NCBI RefSeq assembly: GCF_001541315.1 | Contig: NZ_LMVK01000005.1 | Coordinates: forward strand, 1-64,000 | Direction of reading: 5' to 3' | Source of the DNA: Agrobacterium tumefaciens str. B6 | GTDB taxonomy: Bacteria; Pseudomonadota; Alphaproteobacteria; Rhizobiales; Rhizobiaceae | Length of the DNA: 64,000 bases | Shown here: positions 1 to 8,871 of the stretch, piece by piece | How positions within the stretch are numbered: position 1 is the first letter of the stretch | Layout: the number at the start of each line of letters is the position of its first letter | The notes under the pieces: generated by a model | What the model was told of the DNA's origin: nothing | The model's database searches: none | What the model saw: the letters and a program-made list of their open reading frames with translations, nothing else | Translations under genes and position numbers: made by a program

Positions 1-1
1 C

Positions 2-280
2 GCCCGCCCCGGCCATATCTTCCCGCTGCGCGCCAACCCGCAAGGCGTTCTCGGCCGCACCGGTCATACCGAAGCGGCCGTCGATCTTTGCCGTCTAGCC
101 GGGAAATTCCCCTGCGGCACCATCTGCGAAGTCGCCAATGACGACGGCACCATGGCCCGCCTGCCCCAGCTCGAAGCCTTTGCCGAACGCCACGGCCTGC
201 TCGTTGTGACGATCAAGGATCTCGTTTCTTACCTCAAGGGCGAGGTTGTCGAGGACGTGGTGCAGAAGCAGGTCGCCTGA
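2..280 (+). CDS. ribB: 3,4-dihydroxy-2-butanone 4-phosphate synthase, C-terminal part
   Basis: The frame is open from the first bases and ends at TGA 278-280, giving the last 92 residues. It reads HIFPLRA, then [20 protein letters not shown] and [16 protein letters not shown], which are the conserved C-terminal blocks of RibB. The enzyme makes the four-carbon precursor of riboflavin from ribulose 5-phosphate in the cytoplasm. The protein ends soon after these blocks, so no complete GTP cyclohydrolase II domain is fused at the C terminus. The start lies outside the window. The family call is firm. Confidence 0.9.
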   Translation, partial: ARPGHIFPLRANPQGVLGRTGHTEAAVDLCRLAGKFPCGTICEVANDDGTMARLPQLEAFAERHGLLVVTIKDLVSYLKGEVVEDVVQKQVA

Positions 281-307
281 TCTGCGCTTCCTTGTTGTGA
301 ATACGAA

Positions 308-331
308 AACGCCCGGTGCAAACCGGGCGTT
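308..331. terminator. Hairpin between convergent ribB and ABC permease genes
   Basis: A perfect 9-bp stem (AACGCCCGG / CCGGGCGTT) with a 6-base loop lies between two converging genes. The flanks are AT-rich but neither side has an unbroken T run, so it may end transcription from both sides less strictly than a standard intrinsic terminator. Confidence 0.6.
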
Positions 332-355
332 AAATTTTAAAAAAAGCTTTTCCGA

Positions 356-1117
356 TCAGTTTCGCAACCGATACCCCGTCTTGAACATCCAGCTGACAAC
401 ACCGAGGCAGAGCGCCAGAAACAGCGTGATCATCGCCAGACTGATGATCGGATTGACGTCGGCGATCTCATAGAAGCTCCAGCGGAAACCGCTGATGAGA
501 TAAAGCACCGGATTGAAGTGGCTGACCGTCTGCCAGAAGGGCGGCAGCATGTCGATGGAATAGAAGCTGCCGCCAAGGAAGGTCAAAGGCGGCACCACCA
601 GCATGGGGATGAGGTTCAGCTGCTCGAAATTCGTCGCCCATATGCCGATGATGAAGCCGAACAGGCTGAAACTGACAGCCGTCAGCACGAAGAACAGCAC
701 CATCATGAACGGATGAGCGATGGTGATATCCACGAAGAAGGTGGCTGTTATCAGGATGATCGTCCCGATCATCAGGCCCTTGGTCGCCGCCGCCCCGACA
801 TAGCCGGCGACAATTTCCGTCATCGATACGGGCGCGGACAATATCTCATAGACCGTGCCGGTGAATTTCGGAAAATAAATGCCGAAGGAGCCGTTGCCGA
901 TACATTGCGTCAGCAGCGTCAGCATGATGAGGCCGGGCGTTATGAACGCGCCGTAGGAAACCCCGCCAACCTCCTGAATCCGCGAGCCGATCGCGGTTCC
1001 GAAGACGATGAAATAAAGCGAGGTGGAGATGACTGGCGAGACCACGCTCTGCAGCAGGGTGCGCCGCGTGCGTGCCATTTCGAACAGATAGATGGCCTTG
1101 ATGGCTTCGAAATTCAT
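356..1117 (-). CDS. ABC-2 type exporter permease
   Basis: A 253-residue membrane protein of the ABC-2 permease type (YadH/NodJ-like). It has about six hydrophobic segments and the family block [18 protein letters not shown] followed by [13 protein letters not shown] near residues 185-220. It would form the membrane part of an inner-membrane exporter with the ATPase encoded just upstream; the two genes overlap by 4 bases (ATGA), which suggests coupled translation. The substrate cannot be told from sequence. Relatives include the NodIJ lipo-oligosaccharide exporter, but no nod genes are nearby. Confidence 0.88.
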   Translation of the reverse strand: MNFEAIKAIYLFEMARTRRTLLQSVVSPVISTSLYFIVFGTAIGSRIQEVGGVSYGAFITPGLIMLTLLTQCIGNGSFGIYFPKFTGTVYEILSAPVSMTEIVAGYVGAAATKGLMIGTIILITATFFVDITIAHPFMMVLFFVLTAVSFSLFGFIIGIWATNFEQLNLIPMLVVPPLTFLGGSFYSIDMLPPFWQTVSHFNPVLYLISGFRWSFYEIADVNPIISLAMITLFLALCLGVVSWMFKTGYRLRN

Positions 1118-2040
1118 TTCTGGCCTCCCACCAGCGAAACGAAGATATCCTCAAGCGAGCTCTGTCGCGTTGAAATATCCTTGAAATGGATGTTGGCGGC
1201 GGAAAGGGCGCTCAGAACATCGGCAATACGGCCCTGCTCGCCATTATCCTCGATTTCATAGGTGACGGTGCAACCGTCTTCAGAAAGCGTCAGACCGAAG
1301 GGCGCGAGGCTTTCGGGCAATTGCTCCACCGGCTGGGCGAGTTCTAGGAAAAGCTGCTTGCGGCCGAGTTTCTTCATCAGCGCCGTCTTTTCTTCCACCA
1401 GCAGCAATTCGCCGCCATTGATGACGCCCACCCGGTCGGCGATTTCTTCCGCCTCCTCGATGTAATGCGTGGTGAGGATGATGGTGACACCCTTGGCCCG
1501 CAGCTCGGACACGACGTTCCACATGTCGCGGCGGAGCGCCACATCAACGCCGGCGGTTGGCTCGTCGAGGAACAGAACCTTCGGCTCATGCGCCAGCGCC
1601 TTGGCGATCAGCACACGGCGCTTCATGCCGCCGGAAAGCTCGCGCAGCATGTTGTCCTTCTTGTTCCAGAGCGACAGGGATTTCAGGATGCGCTCGATCA
1701 GTTCCGGGTTCTTCTTCTGCCCGTGCAGGCCGCGCGAGAAGCTGACGGTGTTCCACACCGTCTCGAACTGGTCGGTCGTCAGTTCCTGCGGCACGAGGCC
1801 GATCAGGGCGCGGGTCTGGCGAAAATCCTTCACCACATCATGCCCGCCGACAAGCACCGAACCTTCACCCGGATTGACGAGGCCGCAGACAATCGAGATC
1901 AGCGTCGTCTTGCCGGCGCCGTTCGGGCCGAGAAGGGCAAGGATTTCACCCTCCCTGATATCGAGGCTGACACCTTTGAGCGCCTGAAAGCCGTTTGCGT
2001 AGGATTTTGTCAGATTCCGTATCGAAACAATGGCATTCAT
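1114..2040 (-). CDS. ABC transporter ATP-binding protein (partner of ABC-2 permease)
   Basis: A 308-residue ATPase. Walker [10 protein letters not shown] is near residue 38, the signature LSGGMKRR near 134 and Walker [13 protein letters not shown] near 155. About 90 residues after the nucleotide-binding domain form the C-terminal extension common in YadG/NodI-type subunits. The start is placed at ATG 2040, where the protein begins [14 protein letters not shown] as in relatives; a 22-residue upstream extension in frame is not supported by family length. It should power the downstream permease, with which it overlaps by 4 bases. Confidence 0.88.
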   Translation of the reverse strand: MNAIVSIRNLTKSYANGFQALKGVSLDIREGEILALLGPNGAGKTTLISIVCGLVNPGEGSVLVGGHDVVKDFRQTRALIGLVPQELTTDQFETVWNTVSFSRGLHGQKKNPELIERILKSLSLWNKKDNMLRELSGGMKRRVLIAKALAHEPKVLFLDEPTAGVDVALRRDMWNVVSELRAKGVTIILTTHYIEEAEEIADRVGVINGGELLLVEEKTALMKKLGRKQLFLELAQPVEQLPESLAPFGLTLSEDGCTVTYEIEDNGEQGRIADVLSALSAANIHFKDISTRQSSLEDIFVSLVGGQK

Positions 2041-2145
2041 GGCGAATTCTTTCGAAAAACCGAGTAAGATGAACGCCATATAGACCGCAGAGGTTGCAAA
2101 TGCCACCCCAGCGGACCGAACACTGCGTTCGGCAGAGACGGAAAA

Positions 2146-2967
2146 TCAGCCGTAGACGCTATAGAAAAACTGCGCTGCGACGAAGACCAGAAACACCCCA
2201 AAGGCCCGCTCCAGCTGCTTCTTGCTGAGCGCATGGGCGAGCCGAGCGCCATAGGGCGCAACGACAAGCGTGATGGGGATCAGCAGCACCACGGCGATCC
2301 AGTTGATGAAGCCGGTGGAAAACGGCGGCAAGCCCGAATGCCCCCAGCCGGCCCAGATGTAGCCCAGAAGACCCGGCAGCGAAATCAGCACGCCGACACC
2401 GGAAGAGGTGGCGACCGCCTGATGGATCGTGCGTCCATAGAGCGTCATGAAGGTATTGTTCATCACCCCGCCGCCCACGCCCATCAGGCCGGAAAAGAGC
2501 CCGATGCCGGTGCCAACAAGAAAGCGGCCCGGGTTTTGCGGCAGGTCGGAACCGAGATGCCAGCTCGCCCGGTTGAAGATCATCCGGAAGGCGAGCGCGA
2601 GCGCGATGAAAGCGAAGATCAGCCGCAGTGCAACGCTGGAGGCATAGGCGGCAACCACGGATGCGAGGATGGTGCCGAGCGGTACGGCAACGATCCAGCC
2701 CTTCAGCAGATCGATATCAACAGCGCCTTTCTGACGATGCGTGAGAAACGAACGGATGGAGGTGGGCACGATGATGGCAAGCGAGGTGCCGAGCGAGAGA
2801 TGCATGCCCACCGCCTCCGGCACATCCAGAAGCCCGAAGACCTGGTAGAAGACGGGCACCAGCACCGCGCCGCCGCCGATGCCGAACAGGCCGGCCAGAA
2901 GACCGGCGACCACACCCGCTACCGCAAGCGCCGCCGCAAAGACCATCAGCTCTGAAACAGGGGGCAT
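2146..2967 (-). CDS. TauE/SafE family membrane permease
   Basis: A 273-residue protein with about eight hydrophobic segments. The N-terminal glycine-rich block GLLAGLFGIGGGAVLVPVF (residues 22-40) and its repeat GLFSGLMGVGGGVMNNTF in the second half are hallmarks of TauE/SafE (DUF81) permeases, which arose by internal duplication. Members export or take up sulfite, sulfoacetate and related organic anions. No sulfur gene is adjacent, so the substrate is unknown. It stands alone, about 105 bases from the ABC genes on the same strand. Confidence 0.88.
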   Translation of the reverse strand: MPPVSELMVFAAALAVAGVVAGLLAGLFGIGGGAVLVPVFYQVFGLLDVPEAVGMHLSLGTSLAIIVPTSIRSFLTHRQKGAVDIDLLKGWIVAVPLGTILASVVAAYASSVALRLIFAFIALALAFRMIFNRASWHLGSDLPQNPGRFLVGTGIGLFSGLMGVGGGVMNNTFMTLYGRTIHQAVATSSGVGVLISLPGLLGYIWAGWGHSGLPPFSTGFINWIAVVLLIPITLVVAPYGARLAHALSKKQLERAFGVFLVFVAAQFFYSVYG

Positions 2968-2989
2968 AAAGGCAGGCTCCCGAAGGCCG

Positions 2990-3201
2990 TTGTCACAAAC
3001 ATGTGACCCTCATAGCGTATCAGAAGAGCGCGGCAAGCCATGTTGGCCGCAGGTCAGTACGGCGCGATGTCTTTTGCCGCATATCCGCGCCGGATGGACC
3101 ACTCCATGGGATCGTTTTCCCATTGCATGCCCTTGCAAAGACGCCGATATCCCCCCGATAAGGCTGTCTTCTTCAACCGGCCTTCGGGCCGGTCTTTTTT
3201 T
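2990..3201 (+). ncRNA. Candidate small RNA ending at an intrinsic terminator
   Basis: A strong plus-strand terminator ends at about 3201, yet both flanking protein genes are on the minus strand and no convincing plus-strand ORF lies upstream. A possible promoter (TTGTCA near 2990, weak -10 near 3011-3020) would give a transcript of roughly 170-190 bases containing a run of six C before the terminator. The 5' end is a guess; only the terminator is clear. Known rhizobial small RNA families could not be compared. Confidence 0.35.
3176..3201 (+). terminator. Intrinsic terminator with no plus-strand gene upstream
   Basis: A 7-bp GC stem ACCGGCC / GGCCGGT with a TTCG tetraloop, followed by C and seven T. 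This is a textbook Rho-independent terminator for plus-strand transcription. Confidence 0.75.
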
Positions 3202-3247
3202 GTGGGAATGTGACAGAAGAGTTGGAATTCCGGAAAGTGAATCCACA

Positions 3248-3368
3248 CTTCCGTCATTCCGGCCTTGAGCCGGAATCCAGCCGACGCGCGTCGGCGCGAC
3301 GGCAAGGCTCCTTTCAGCTCAAGGACTTCAGCTGGCTGGATTCCGGTTCAAGGCCGGAATGACGGAAG
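3248..3368. repeat. Long inverted repeat, RIME-like intergenic element
   Basis: Two 35-base arms (3248-3282 and 3334-3368) are reverse complements with one mismatch. Each arm is itself partly palindromic (TTCCGGCCTTGAGCCGGAA). The 51-base centre holds a small GC palindrome (GACGCGCGTC). The core resembles repetitive intergenic palindromes widespread in rhizobial genomes (RIME type); assignment to a named family is from memory. Confidence 0.75.
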
Positions 3369-3447
3369 TTGCAAACATGACGCATTATAGCGAGCGTCTA
3401 AAACGCCGCCCGACTATCGCCCCGCCCAATCACGCCTTTCGCGTCTC

Positions 3448-4731
3448 CTAGTCACAATGCCTGTAACCTGACTTGCGCGTGCGCAGGTCGAAGTGAAAAT
3501 GGTTCCAGTGGTTGGGATCGCTGCCCGGTCCGAGAACGGTCGAGAAATATTTGCAGCTGTCGGACCTCACCGCCTTCAGCAGCGCCTTTTCGCGGAAGGC
3601 GAAGAAGCTCTTGCTGCGCACGTCGATTTCCTTGCCGTTCTTCAGCGTGATGGTGCCGATGTCGATGGCGTTACCGCGCGCATGTTCCGACCAGGGATTG
3701 CTGGAACGCGAATTCATCTTGCGGCAGGAATAGCCGCCCATCGGCGTGATGCGACCAACGCCGGAGAGATAACGGAAGCGCGAGGATGGCACGAGTTCGA
3801 ACTTCACCCATTTGGCAAAGGCAAGCGTGACCTGGCAATTGAGCTTCACGGCCGGGCGGATGGCGACGCCGCTGGCGAGACCGCTGAGTTCGATCGGATA
3901 ATCGATACCGCAGGTCGGACCATCGGCAATGCGCGCAACGTCCCGGAAAGCAACGCCGAGGCGGCGCAGTTCGGAGCGGCAGGCAACTTCGGAAGATGGC
4001 ATGACGCCTGGTGGCATCGAGCGGTTGCTTTGCGGCCCACCGCCCGCCATCGGATTATCAGGCATGAGCATGGCGACTTCCTCCACCGGCTGGCGGCGCG
4101 AGGAGGAGCCGAGCGGCGGCGGCGGGATGAGCCGCGACTGGCTGGCCCGTTGCGGCTGGCGGGCCGGAGGCACGGCCATGGGATTATCCGTGCCGATGCC
4201 ATCCACCACCGGCTGCGCGGAAGCACCCTCGGCAATCTCCGCATCCTGTTCTTCGGCAAGTCCGCGGACCGGCTCCACACCCAGCATGGAATCCATGTTC
4301 ACGCCGCCTTCGCCTTCAGCGATCTGGTTGCCGGTCATCTGCTGCGCGGGCATGGTCTGGCTCTGCATGGTCTGCGCCGGCACAGTGGTATGGCCGCTGG
4401 CCGCCATGCGCGCCTGATGCTGGGAATCGAGTGTCGAATAACCCTGCCCGCCCTGCGGCGATTGCAGCAGGGGATCCTGCGAGGCGTAAGGTTCCGGCAT
4501 CGGCTGAGAAATGGCCGCGGGATAGTCACCGCCCTGCCCGACCCGCTCCGCCTGATACACGGCACCCGCCGGCGCGCTGTAACCCTGCTGCCGCGAGGAG
4601 CGGATAGCGCTGACGCGCGTGGTGCCGTCCACTTCCGCCGGTGGCACGAGGCCCTCCGCCGAACACGACACCATGACCGTAGAAATCATCAGCAACGTCA
4701 CAAGACGACGCGGAAGGGAAACATACGCCAT
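3448..4731 (-). CDS. Extensin-like C-terminal domain lipoprotein
   Basis: A 427-residue protein. The start at ATG 4731 gives an N terminus with positive charges, a hydrophobic stretch and the lipobox MVSC near residues 20-23, so it should be a lipoprotein of the cell envelope; a start 13 codons upstream would bury the signal. Residues about 30-240 are low-complexity, rich in Pro, Gln, Ser and Met. The last 180 residues hold the extensin-like domain (PF06904 type), with paired cysteines and the block WSEHARGNAIDIG, which recalls D-Ala-D-Ala peptidase-type metal-binding folds. A role in peptidoglycan is plausible but unproven. Repeats flank the gene on both sides. Confidence 0.82.
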   Translation of the reverse strand: MAYVSLPRRLVTLLMISTVMVSCSAEGLVPPAEVDGTTRVSAIRSSRQQGYSAPAGAVYQAERVGQGGDYPAAISQPMPEPYASQDPLLQSPQGGQGYSTLDSQHQARMAASGHTTVPAQTMQSQTMPAQQMTGNQIAEGEGGVNMDSMLGVEPVRGLAEEQDAEIAEGASAQPVVDGIGTDNPMAVPPARQPQRASQSRLIPPPPLGSSSRRQPVEEVAMLMPDNPMAGGGPQSNRSMPPGVMPSSEVACRSELRRLGVAFRDVARIADGPTCGIDYPIELSGLASGVAIRPAVKLNCQVTLAFAKWVKFELVPSSRFRYLSGVGRITPMGGYSCRKMNSRSSNPWSEHARGNAIDIGTITLKNGKEIDVRSKSFFAFREKALLKAVRSDSCKYFSTVLGPGSDPNHWNHFHFDLRTRKSGYRHCD

Positions 4732-4922
4732 ACGAGAACCTGTACCTTCAGCGGCCGCTATTCGCGGCAATACAGGATAAATTTTAAAGAAATGAGGTAA
4801 ACGAAACCTTATTGGTTACGGGAAATAACGAACCTGGTTGTTGCGTGACGCTGCAAATGAAGAAGGCACGATCGAAATCGCGTCGAAGGTCATAACAGAA
4901 ACGCTGAAACCTCTCCTCCGAC

Positions 4923-4989
4923 ATCCTCGGGCTTGACCCGAGGATCAAGAGCCGCACGAGGAATGAATCCTCGGGTCAAGCCCGAGGAT
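4923..4989. repeat. Paired palindromes upstream of the extensin gene
   Basis: Two 23-base hairpins, 4923-4945 (ATCCTCGGG-CTTGA-CCCGAGGAT) and 4967-4989 (the same with TCAAG), are reverse complements of each other and sit 21 bases apart. They can fold as two small hairpins or one long one. This looks like a mobile intergenic palindrome. The 339 bases between the extensin and chemotaxis genes hold nothing else I can identify. Confidence 0.7.
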
Positions 4990-5070
4990 GACGTCGAGTG
5001 CTGGAAAAGCTTCTCATTCATCTAAGGGCGCAGCCATGGCCGCGCCCTCCACTTTACCAAAACGCATATG

Positions 5071-6885
5071 TCACGCGGCCCGTGAAACCTCGCGCGCAAC
5101 CCCATTTCCAAGTTCGAAACGCGACAGCAGCGAGCGCAGCTGGCGGCTTTCCTCGGCGAGCGTCTGGCTGGCCGCCGTCGTTTCTTCCACCATGGCGGCG
5201 TTCTGCTGGGTCATCTGGTCCATGTGGTTGACGGAGGTGTTGATCTCCTGCAGGCCGGTCGCCTGTTCGCGCGCGGCCGTGGCGATGGAGTTGACATGGC
5301 CATCGACACGGTTGACCAGCGCCAAGATCTCCTCCAGCGCATCACCTGTCGAGCGCACGAGTGCGACGCCGCCGCCGACCTCCTCCGCCGAACGGTTGAT
5401 GAGGGTCTTGATCTCCTTGGCTGCATTGGCAGAACGTTGCGCCAGTTCGCGAACTTCCTGCGCCACCACGGCAAAACCACGCCCGGCCTCGCCCGCACGC
5501 GCCGCTTCCACACCGGCATTCAGCGCCAGAAGATTGGTCTGGAAAGCGATCTCGTCGATAACAGAGATGATCTGCCCGATGCGCTTGGAAGAGTCCTCGA
5601 TGCGGCCCATGGCGTCGACGGCATTACGCACGATCTCGCCCGAGCGGCCGGCGCTGGTTTTCGTGTCCTGCACCATCTGCCGGGCCTCGTTGGCCCGCTC
5701 GGAAGCGGTGCGCACCGTGGCGGTGATTTCGTCGAGAGCGGCTGCCGTCTCCTCCAGCGCCGCCGCCTGCTGTTCGGTCCGGCGGGAAAGATTGCCGGTC
5801 GCGCCGCTGATATCAGAGGCACTGTCATTGACGACATGGCCGGTCCTGGCAATGGCCTCGATCGCACCGTGCAATGCGCCGACGGCACGGTTGAAGTCCA
5901 TGCGCAGCTTTTCATAGTCCGTGCCGATATCGGTAAGCGAAACGGTCAGATCGCCATTGGCAAGCGCTTCGAGCGCATTGCCCAGTTGCTCCATGGCATG
6001 GGCCTGCCGCTCGGATGCGGAACGAAGCACCATCTCGTTGCCGTGCCGCGCTTCTTCCAGCGCCCGTTGCTGGTCGGCCTCGCGGGCCTGCAGCGCGCTG
6101 CGCTCATTGACGCTGTCGCGCAGTACCAGCAGCGTCTTGGCAATCGCGCCGATTTCATTGCGACGGTCGGCGAACTGGATATCCGCCGCGCCGTCACCAT
6201 CGGCGATGCGCCGCATGCTCTGGCGGATGAGATCGATCGGCCGGGTCACGCTGCGCACGACGGCTGCGGCCACGCCGACAACCAGAAGGCCGGCCACGAC
6301 ACAAAGACCGCCATTAAAATAGACGTCGCGCCAGAACACCGCTTCAAGATCGTCAACATAAACACCGGTGCCGACAATCCATCCCCAGGGGGCGAAACCG
6401 GCGACATGGGAGAATTTCTCGACCGGTTCCGGCGCACCGGGCTTCGGCCAGTAATAATCGACAAAGCCCTTGCCGCCTGCCTTGACCGTGTTCACGAACT
6501 CGACGAACAGCGCCTTGCCGTTCGGGTCCTTGTTGGCGGTAAGGTCCGTGCCGTTCATCTCGGGCTTGATCGGATGCATCACCATTTTCGGATGCATGTC
6601 GTTGATCCAGAAATAGCCGCTGCCATTGCCGTAGCGCATTGCCGCAATGGTCGTCTTGGCCTGCTGTTGCGCCGCCTCCCGCGTCAGGCTTCCGCCCTGC
6701 TCCAGCCGGTAATATTGATCGAGAATGGCAACAGCGGTTTCGTTCATTGCCGCAAGCCCGGCTTTCCGTTCGCGCTCCATTTCGTGGTAGCTTTCAAACA
6801 GGCTGAATGTGAGAGCCGCGGCCAGTATTGCCAGAAACAATGCGACGAGCGCATACAGGCGCATAGATATTGTTACGTTTTTCAT
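5071..6885 (-). CDS. Methyl-accepting chemotaxis protein with Cache sensor domain
   Basis: A 604-residue receptor. The start at ATG 6885 has a strong GAGGGGGA ribosome site; the frame extends 25 codons upstream but without support. Order: TM1 about 10-30; a periplasmic single-Cache domain about 35-185 ([15 protein letters not shown] and [13 protein letters not shown] are typical); TM2 about 191-211; HAMP; long coiled coil; signalling tip [21 protein letters not shown]. The C terminus lacks a CheR-binding NWETF-like tail. It would sense a small ligand outside the cell and control CheA. The ligand is unknown, and no che genes are near. Confidence 0.93.
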   Translation of the reverse strand: MKNVTISMRLYALVALFLAILAAALTFSLFESYHEMERERKAGLAAMNETAVAILDQYYRLEQGGSLTREAAQQQAKTTIAAMRYGNGSGYFWINDMHPKMVMHPIKPEMNGTDLTANKDPNGKALFVEFVNTVKAGGKGFVDYYWPKPGAPEPVEKFSHVAGFAPWGWIVGTGVYVDDLEAVFWRDVYFNGGLCVVAGLLVVGVAAAVVRSVTRPIDLIRQSMRRIADGDGAADIQFADRRNEIGAIAKTLLVLRDSVNERSALQAREADQQRALEEARHGNEMVLRSASERQAHAMEQLGNALEALANGDLTVSLTDIGTDYEKLRMDFNRAVGALHGAIEAIARTGHVVNDSASDISGATGNLSRRTEQQAAALEETAAALDEITATVRTASERANEARQMVQDTKTSAGRSGEIVRNAVDAMGRIEDSSKRIGQIISVIDEIAFQTNLLALNAGVEAARAGEAGRGFAVVAQEVRELAQRSANAAKEIKTLINRSAEEVGGGVALVRSTGDALEEILALVNRVDGHVNSIATAAREQATGLQEINTSVNHMDQMTQQNAAMVEETTAASQTLAEESRQLRSLLSRFELGNGVAREVSRAA

Positions 6886-7127
6886 GTTCCCCCTCAACGT
6901 CGCTGATGCACTTCGACCAGCCGATGTTAAAGGCAAAAAATTTATTATTATTAAATACACATATTATACGTTGGTATTATTCTTATATGCTCACATTAAT
7001 TCGCACCGCCATTCCAAACCGGTACAAAAAGCGTGAATTTTCAAACCGGCCGGCGGCATTTAAAGACAGCGTTAACCCTGCCGCCCCTATCCTCCTTGAC
7101 CGAAATTACACTGCAGGGAGGCGCGCG

Positions 7128-7442
7128 ATGGCACGGCCCAATTTTCGCTATACGCATTATGACCTGAAGGAACTTCGGGCCGGCACGGTCATTGAAGTAT
7201 CCCTGTCGGCCGTCAACAATGTCCGGCTGATGACGGGGGCGAATTTCCAGCGTTTTACCGAATTGCTCGACTTCAAATATCTCGGCGGCGTCGCGAAAAA
7301 ATCGCCGATCCGCCTCGCCATTCCAGAGACGTTACACTGGCATTTGGTCATCGACGCCGAAGGCCATAGCGGCCTCGCCGAATCCTCGGTCAAGATGCTG
7401 CCCGCGCAGCCGCAGGCAGCACCACATCGCAAGGCATCCTGA
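7128..7442 (+). CDS. DUF1883 domain protein
   Basis: A 104-residue soluble protein of the DUF1883 family, starting at ATG 7128 behind GGGAGG. It begins MARPNFRYTHYDLKELRAGTVIEVSLS, the conserved N-terminal block. The family has no known function; in larger proteins the domain can be linked to TIR-like or signalling domains, but here it stands alone. The upstream region (6886-7127) is strikingly AT-rich around 6935-7005 and must hold the promoters of this gene and of the divergent chemotaxis receptor. Confidence 0.8.
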   Translation: MARPNFRYTHYDLKELRAGTVIEVSLSAVNNVRLMTGANFQRFTELLDFKYLGGVAKKSPIRLAIPETLHWHLVIDAEGHSGLAESSVKMLPAQPQAAPHRKAS

Positions 7443-7459
7443 TCTTCTTTAAAAACAGT

Positions 7460-7487
7460 GAGTTGCCGCGGTTTTGCGACTCTTTTT
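7460..7487 (+). terminator. Probable terminator after the DUF1883 gene
   Basis: Stem GAGTTGC / GCGACTC (one G-T pair) with a 9-base loop, followed by five T, 17 bases after the stop codon. Confidence 0.45.
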
Positions 7488-7554
7488 GCCAACGGCCTGA
7501 ATCTTTTTCTTAAGATCGACCGCAATACGGTTTCGGCTCAAACCGCGCAAAAAC

Positions 7555-8871
7555 CTAACGCGATCCCCGCTCGCGGCGCAGCTTCGCCCACCAGTCCAGA
7601 CGCTTGCGGATTTCCCTTTCGAAACCCCGGTCCGGCGGATCGTAAAAGGTCGTGCGCCCCATTTTCTCCGGGAAATAATCCTGCCCGGAAAAGGCATCCG
7701 GCTCGTCATGGTCGTAGCGATAGCCATCGCCGTAACCTTCGCCCTTCATGAGCTTGGTCGGCGCGTTCAGAATATGTTTCGGAGGCACCAGCGAGCCGTT
7801 TTCCTTGGCCGCCCGCATCGCCGACTTGAAGGCGTTATAGACGGCGTTCGATTTCGGCGCGGTGGCGAGATAGACGCAGGCCTGAGCCAATGCGAGCTCG
7901 CCTTCCGGTGAGCCCAGATAATCATAGGCGTCCTTGGCGGCATTGCAGACGACGAGCGCCTGCGGATCGGCAAGGCCGATATCCTCAACCGCCATGCGCA
8001 CCAGCCGCCGCCCGAGATAGAGCGGGTCTTCGCCGGCATCGAACATGCGGGCGAGATAATAAAGCGCCGCATCCGGGTCCGAACCGCGCACGGACTTATG
8101 CAGTGCGGAAATGAGATTATAGTGGCCGTCCTGGCTCTTGTCGTAAACCGGGGCGCGGCGCTGCACGATGCGGGTCAGCCCCTCGGTATCGAAGGTCTCA
8201 TCCTTGCGCGCCGCACGCCAGACCTCTTCGGCAAGCGTCAGCACGGCGCGGCCATCGCCGTCGGCCATGCGGATGAGGCTTGCGCGCGCCTCCTCGGTGA
8301 GCGGCAGGGGCTTGCCCTCCGCCTCCTCGGCGCGTTTCAATAATTCGCTCAGGCTCTCTTCGTCATGCGAGCCGAACGTCAACACGCGCGCCCGTGACAA
8401 CAGAGCGGCATTCAGCTCAAAGGACGGGTTTTCGGTGGTGGCGCCCACCAGAATGATGGTGCCGTCTTCCATCACCGGCAGGAAACTGTCCTGCTGGGCG
8501 CGGTTGAAACGATGAATTTCATCAACGAAAAGCAGCGTCTGCCGCCCATTCATCCGACGTGTGCGCGCTGCCTCGAAAACCTTCTTGAGATCGGCGCCAC
8601 CGGAAAAGATCGCCGAAATCTGCTCAAAGGCCACCCCCGCCTCGCCGGAAAGCAGCCGCGCAACGGTGGTCTTGCCGGTGCCGGGCGGGCCCCAGAAGAT
8701 CATCGATCCCAACGACCCGCTATCGATCATGCGGCGCAGAACGCCCTCCTCGCCCGTCAGATGCGGCTGCCCGGTCACCTCCGCCAGCGTCTTCGGACGC
8801 AGGCGATCGGCAAGAGGCCGCCGGTTGGCGACCTCCACGGGCACTTGCGGGGCGAAAAGATCGTCGCTCAT
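7555..8871 (-). CDS. rarA: Replication-associated recombination protein A (AAA+ ATPase)
   Basis: A 438-residue protein of the RarA/MgsA (WRNIP1) family. Walker A GPPGTGKTT is at residues 61-69, Walker B LLFVDEIHRFN at about 113-123, followed by sensor and clamp-loader-like C-terminal parts (VRGSDPDAALYYLARM, and the family-typical NAPTKLMKGEGYGDGYRYDHD). It acts at stalled replication forks with RecA and SSB. Its start overlaps the end of the upstream protease gene by 4 bases, a pairing common in Rhizobiales. Length is usual for the family. Confidence 0.95.
   Translation of the reverse strand: MSDDLFAPQVPVEVANRRPLADRLRPKTLAEVTGQPHLTGEEGVLRRMIDSGSLGSMIFWGPPGTGKTTVARLLSGEAGVAFEQISAIFSGGADLKKVFEAARTRRMNGRQTLLFVDEIHRFNRAQQDSFLPVMEDGTIILVGATTENPSFELNAALLSRARVLTFGSHDEESLSELLKRAEEAEGKPLPLTEEARASLIRMADGDGRAVLTLAEEVWRAARKDETFDTEGLTRIVQRRAPVYDKSQDGHYNLISALHKSVRGSDPDAALYYLARMFDAGEDPLYLGRRLVRMAVEDIGLADPQALVVCNAAKDAYDYLGSPEGELALAQACVYLATAPKSNAVYNAFKSAMRAAKENGSLVPPKHILNAPTKLMKGEGYGDGYRYDHDEPDAFSGQDYFPEKMGRTTFYDPPDRGFEREIRKRLDWWAKLRRERGSR

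Noticed and set aside
246-473. 75-codon plus-strand frame across the ribB end
   Set aside because: It overlaps the true ribB frame and the terminator hairpin and has no protein-like features.
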